Shown: positions 61,240 to 64,000 of the stretch, piece after piece
Numbering within the stretch: position 1 is the stretch's first letter
Layout: every line of letters starts with the position of its first letter
Assembly: GCA_026120035.1 (NCBI GenBank)
Contig: JALRME010000018.1
Coordinates: 1 to 64,000, forward strand
Length of the DNA: 64,000 nt
From: Coleophoma eucalyptorum
Taxonomy: Eukaryota; Ascomycota; Leotiomycetes; Helotiales; Dermateaceae
Direction of reading: 5' to 3'
The notes under the pieces: model-generated
Told to the model about the DNA's origin: nothing
Database searches by the model: none
Seen by the model: only the letters and a program-made list of their open reading frames with translations
Program-made: the position numbers and the translations under genes

Positions 61240-64000
61240 TTATTTCCATGCATTCAAACCAGCCCATGGATCACTTGACCCAGGCTGCCCGCCTCTAGTT
61301 TGGGTATTGTTCTGACTGCCATAGTTCGCAGGTTGTTGGAATGTTTGTTGAGAAGTACGGGGTGGCGGACCAGGTGGAGGTGGTGGCGGTATGTAGCCGG
61401 CAGGCATGTATTGTTGCTGTGCTGACTGCTGCTGATAGTGCTGTTGGTTCTGCGCAAATTGTGTTTGTAACGGCGGTGGGGACAGTGGTTGCCGGGGATA
61501 GGCTCCAGGGTTATAACCACCTTGTGTCTGCAAAGACTGATATGAGTCGGCCCTTGGAGCAGATTGCTGAGGATAGAATGACCCGTTCTGTGTGGCACCA
61601 TAGGAAGAAGGATGAGCCGATTGAGGTTGTGTCGGAGGAGGGGAGTTTGGAACTTGATATTGGCCAGCAAAGTTCGTCGTTGGGTAAGCTGTTGATGGCG
61701 AGCGAGGTTGATATGAAACAGATTGTGAGCGCGCTGGTGCTGTTGTCGACGGGGATGTCGAAGGATCCATTGACATACGCTCCATCAAGCCGCGAAGGCG
61801 CTCACGCTCTCTATCAGCTTGGCCACTCTCATGAGCAGCTCGATCTTGTTCAATCTGACCAAGGAGTTGAGCACCTTCAGAGCGTCGATTATGAACGAAA
61901 GCTTCAACATTCTTGTCAAGGCTATCAACAGTATCTTTCATTTCACCGTACCACTTCTTTGCACTCTGGAGTCCTGCCTCTAGGTCCAAGAATTCCTGGT
62001 GCAGTTTTCTGTACTTAGATGTGACCGCAGCTCGCTGCCGTGTGACATTCTCGTACTTGCTTTTCTCAGATCGAACCCGCTTGTCTTGCAACAAATCATT
62101 AAAAGTTGTAGTAAGTTCCTTCATGAGCGATGACTGCTTATGGTTCGCAGAGAGAAGACGATTTTGGTGCGGTCGAAATTTGTCAAGTTCCGCTTGGAAT
62201 AACTGATTTTCAATGTTTGCGATGGCTTTCTTGTTTAAAATCAGGATTTGCGAAATATCATCATTGTGAACCTGGAGATACGGTGAGCGAATGCAAGTAG
62301 GAATGGCTCTCTTATAATTACCTTTTCCTTAAGATCCTTGAGCACTTGCGCTCTCTCCCGTTTAATTAAGTTCAGCTTCTTCAAAATCTCCTCGACTTTA
62401 GCAATTTGATCCATGACACTCATCTTGCCATCATCGAAGTCATCGTCCAATAAATTGACCTCACCGGCTGGACTGCCGGTAGTGCTCTTCGATCTCCCTC
62501 CAACCTGTATCAACGCCCTCTGGAACAATATATCGGTTTCATCGTGTACGCTGGCGGAGCGCATCTCATCAAACCCTATTTCACGCTCCCGCATTTTGGT
62601 GTAGAGCTGATTGTCGCTATGTGCTGCCTCTTGAAGGGCTTCGCGGTAGTTTCGAATGTCATTTCGAAGAGGCTGAGTTAACCTAGAACTTGGCTGTTGC
62701 GTCCACTCTCCTTCGTACTTTGAACGCATCTTCTCGCAGACGCTTTCCTCCTTATCCAACTGCTTGCTTCCTCGATCCAATACTTCAACAATTTGATCTT
62801 TAAGCGAATTTAGGATATCAAAAGTACCGGCGGGAGGATCCCGCGAAGCAAGGTCATCACACCATCCTCGGAACTCGTCGTCGGCTGCAAGCTCCTGATC
62901 GAAGCCTCCCTTCAAAACCTGCAAAGCTCCTGGAAGTCTCAGATAATCAAGACTTGCAGCCATCTCGCTGTTTGCAGTCTCTACACGTTCTGCTTCGGCC
63001 CGAACGAGCTTTGCCTTCTCCTCGTCGTATAAACTTGCTGACTCCGTAACAGATATGGGCACAATTTTATGAAAGATATCCGGACCAGTGATCCTCTGGA
63101 TATCTTGACCAGCGTACAATTCGCTGACGGGTATGGCTTTGGCAGCTGGTAATTTAGGTATTGGCGTCAAACTTGCTTCGGCCGGCACAGTCTGGTGGTA
63201 AATATAATCATTGTCCTTGACAAGCTCTTCCAGCTTCTCTTGAACAATGGTAAGATGTCTTTTGGTCAATTCTACAAGGCTAGCACCAGTTTCCGAGGTC
63301 AGGTTCGAAATAGCAGGTACATTGCCTGGAAAGCTATTTGCGGTCTTGCAGGCTTCCTTGATAGCCGCCTCTGCTACTTGTAGGCGTGAAACCGCTACGC
63401 CATGAGAGTTGGCATCATCATCCGCAAGCGCTTGATAGTACTGTGCTACCGAGTTCATATAATTTGCTTTGATCTGTTCCAGTTAGTCACCAGGCTACAA
63501 ATACTAGTCATGGTTCTAATCAAACTCATCCTCCACCAGAAGACACTCGCCATTGATACGTAAGGAAGAAGGAAGCAGGAGTTTAAAGCATACCTGGACG
63601 ACCAAGAGCCACACTTTTTCAAAAATAGCCTTGTTGACATTCTCTTGTACGCCCTCGACTGCTTGAGAGTAAAGGTATCCAGCTTGGCTTGCAAGTTTCG
63701 CCAGAAGCCCTACTTTCTTGCCATCAGAAACTTGTTTCTCCAGAAACACTTCCTGACCTTGCGCGAGCATTATTTGAATGAGAGTCTTAACTGTATCTCG
63801 ACTGAGATCCGTTGAAGGCGCATGTAGGAAATTCTCGTTGATATATGTAAACATGCCTGCAGAAGCCTGGAACGAGTGATAAGCTGTCTTCAGGCCTGTC
63901 TCCTCGGAGCGATTCTGGTTTGCAGCATGGCAGGAGAGTACAGCAGAAATGTTGAAGATAATCGAGGCCTTTTCGAAAGCCAAGGAGTACTGGGCAGTTT
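61240..64000 (-). CDS. BRO1: Vacuolar sorting protein Bro1 (ALIX family), 5' end outside the window
   Basis: Three exons are visible: 64000-63594 (incomplete), 63473-62322 and 62271-61240, about 862 residues. Bro1 binds Snf7 of ESCRT-III and brings the ubiquitin hydrolase Doa4 to endosomes during multivesicular-body sorting. The partial BRO1 domain shows AFEKASIIFNISAVLSC and AIFEKVWLLVVQ, joining across the intron to IKANYMNSVAQYYQALADDD. A long V-shaped coiled-coil domain follows (about 300-700 of the visible part), then a Pro/Gln/Tyr-rich tail with PPPPPPGPPPR and a DPWAGLNAWK end. The proline-rich tail favours Bro1 over the related PalA/Rim20. The start codon lies beyond base 64000. Confidence 0.93.

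Noticed and set aside
1..64000. tRNA, 5S rRNA or CRISPR array
   Set aside because: I looked for B-box-like GGTTCGA words and for regularly spaced repeats. The few GTTCGA matches lie in coding or AT-rich DNA without a foldable partner, and no spaced repeat array exists.

Overview
The window is nuclear DNA of a filamentous ascomycete (Pezizomycotina). Almost every gene is split by short introns of about 45-110 bases with GT..AG ends and CTAAC/CTGAC-like branch sites. The protein families are typically fungal: FlbA-type RGS regulator, ccg-6-like secreted protein, Zn2Cys6 factor, Ole1 desaturase with fused cytochrome b5, UapA/UapC-type purine permease, and a fungal rhodopsin-domain membrane protein. 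A leotiomycete is possible but I cannot prove the class from this sequence. I saw no tRNA, rRNA or CRISPR.

Layout. Bases 1-3.7 kb are an AT-rich gene-free block that looks like RIP-mutated repeat. It holds two roughly 0.5-kb TA-flanked inverted-repeat elements in opposite orientation. Its right edge abuts a shortened rhodopsin-domain gene (3.9-4.9 kb, minus). Then come a ccg-6-like cell-surface protein (6.2-6.85 kb) and flbA (8.05-10.46 kb), both minus, followed by an 8.4-kb gene desert with many simple repeats. From 18.9 to 30.2 kb five genes all lie on the minus strand: CDC73, an unrecognised conserved-looking protein, a Cue1-like ER protein, NOT2 and a Zn2Cys6 factor. After a 4.5-kb gap comes OLE1 (34.8-36.3 kb, minus). 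A hotdog thioesterase (minus) and the condensin subunit SMC2 (plus) start head to head about 300 bases apart near 40 kb. The right part carries a membrane-anchored MOSC protein, the mitochondrial Lon protease, a kinase-like gene with a decayed 3' end, and a purine permease (all plus). The window ends inside BRO1 (minus, 5' end missing).

The genes do not form a pathway or a biosynthetic cluster. Most are housekeeping functions: transcription and mRNA turnover (CDC73, NOT2), chromosome condensation (SMC2), lipid desaturation (OLE1), ER and endosomal protein sorting (CUE, BRO1), mitochondrial proteolysis (LON), purine uptake, and control of development by G-protein signalling (FLBA). The accessory features are the repeat block with its element pair, the kinase-like gene with its broken tail, and the repeat-rich intergenic stretches. 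Exon coordinates were worked out by hand from splice signals and reading frame; every multi-exon model given closes in frame.
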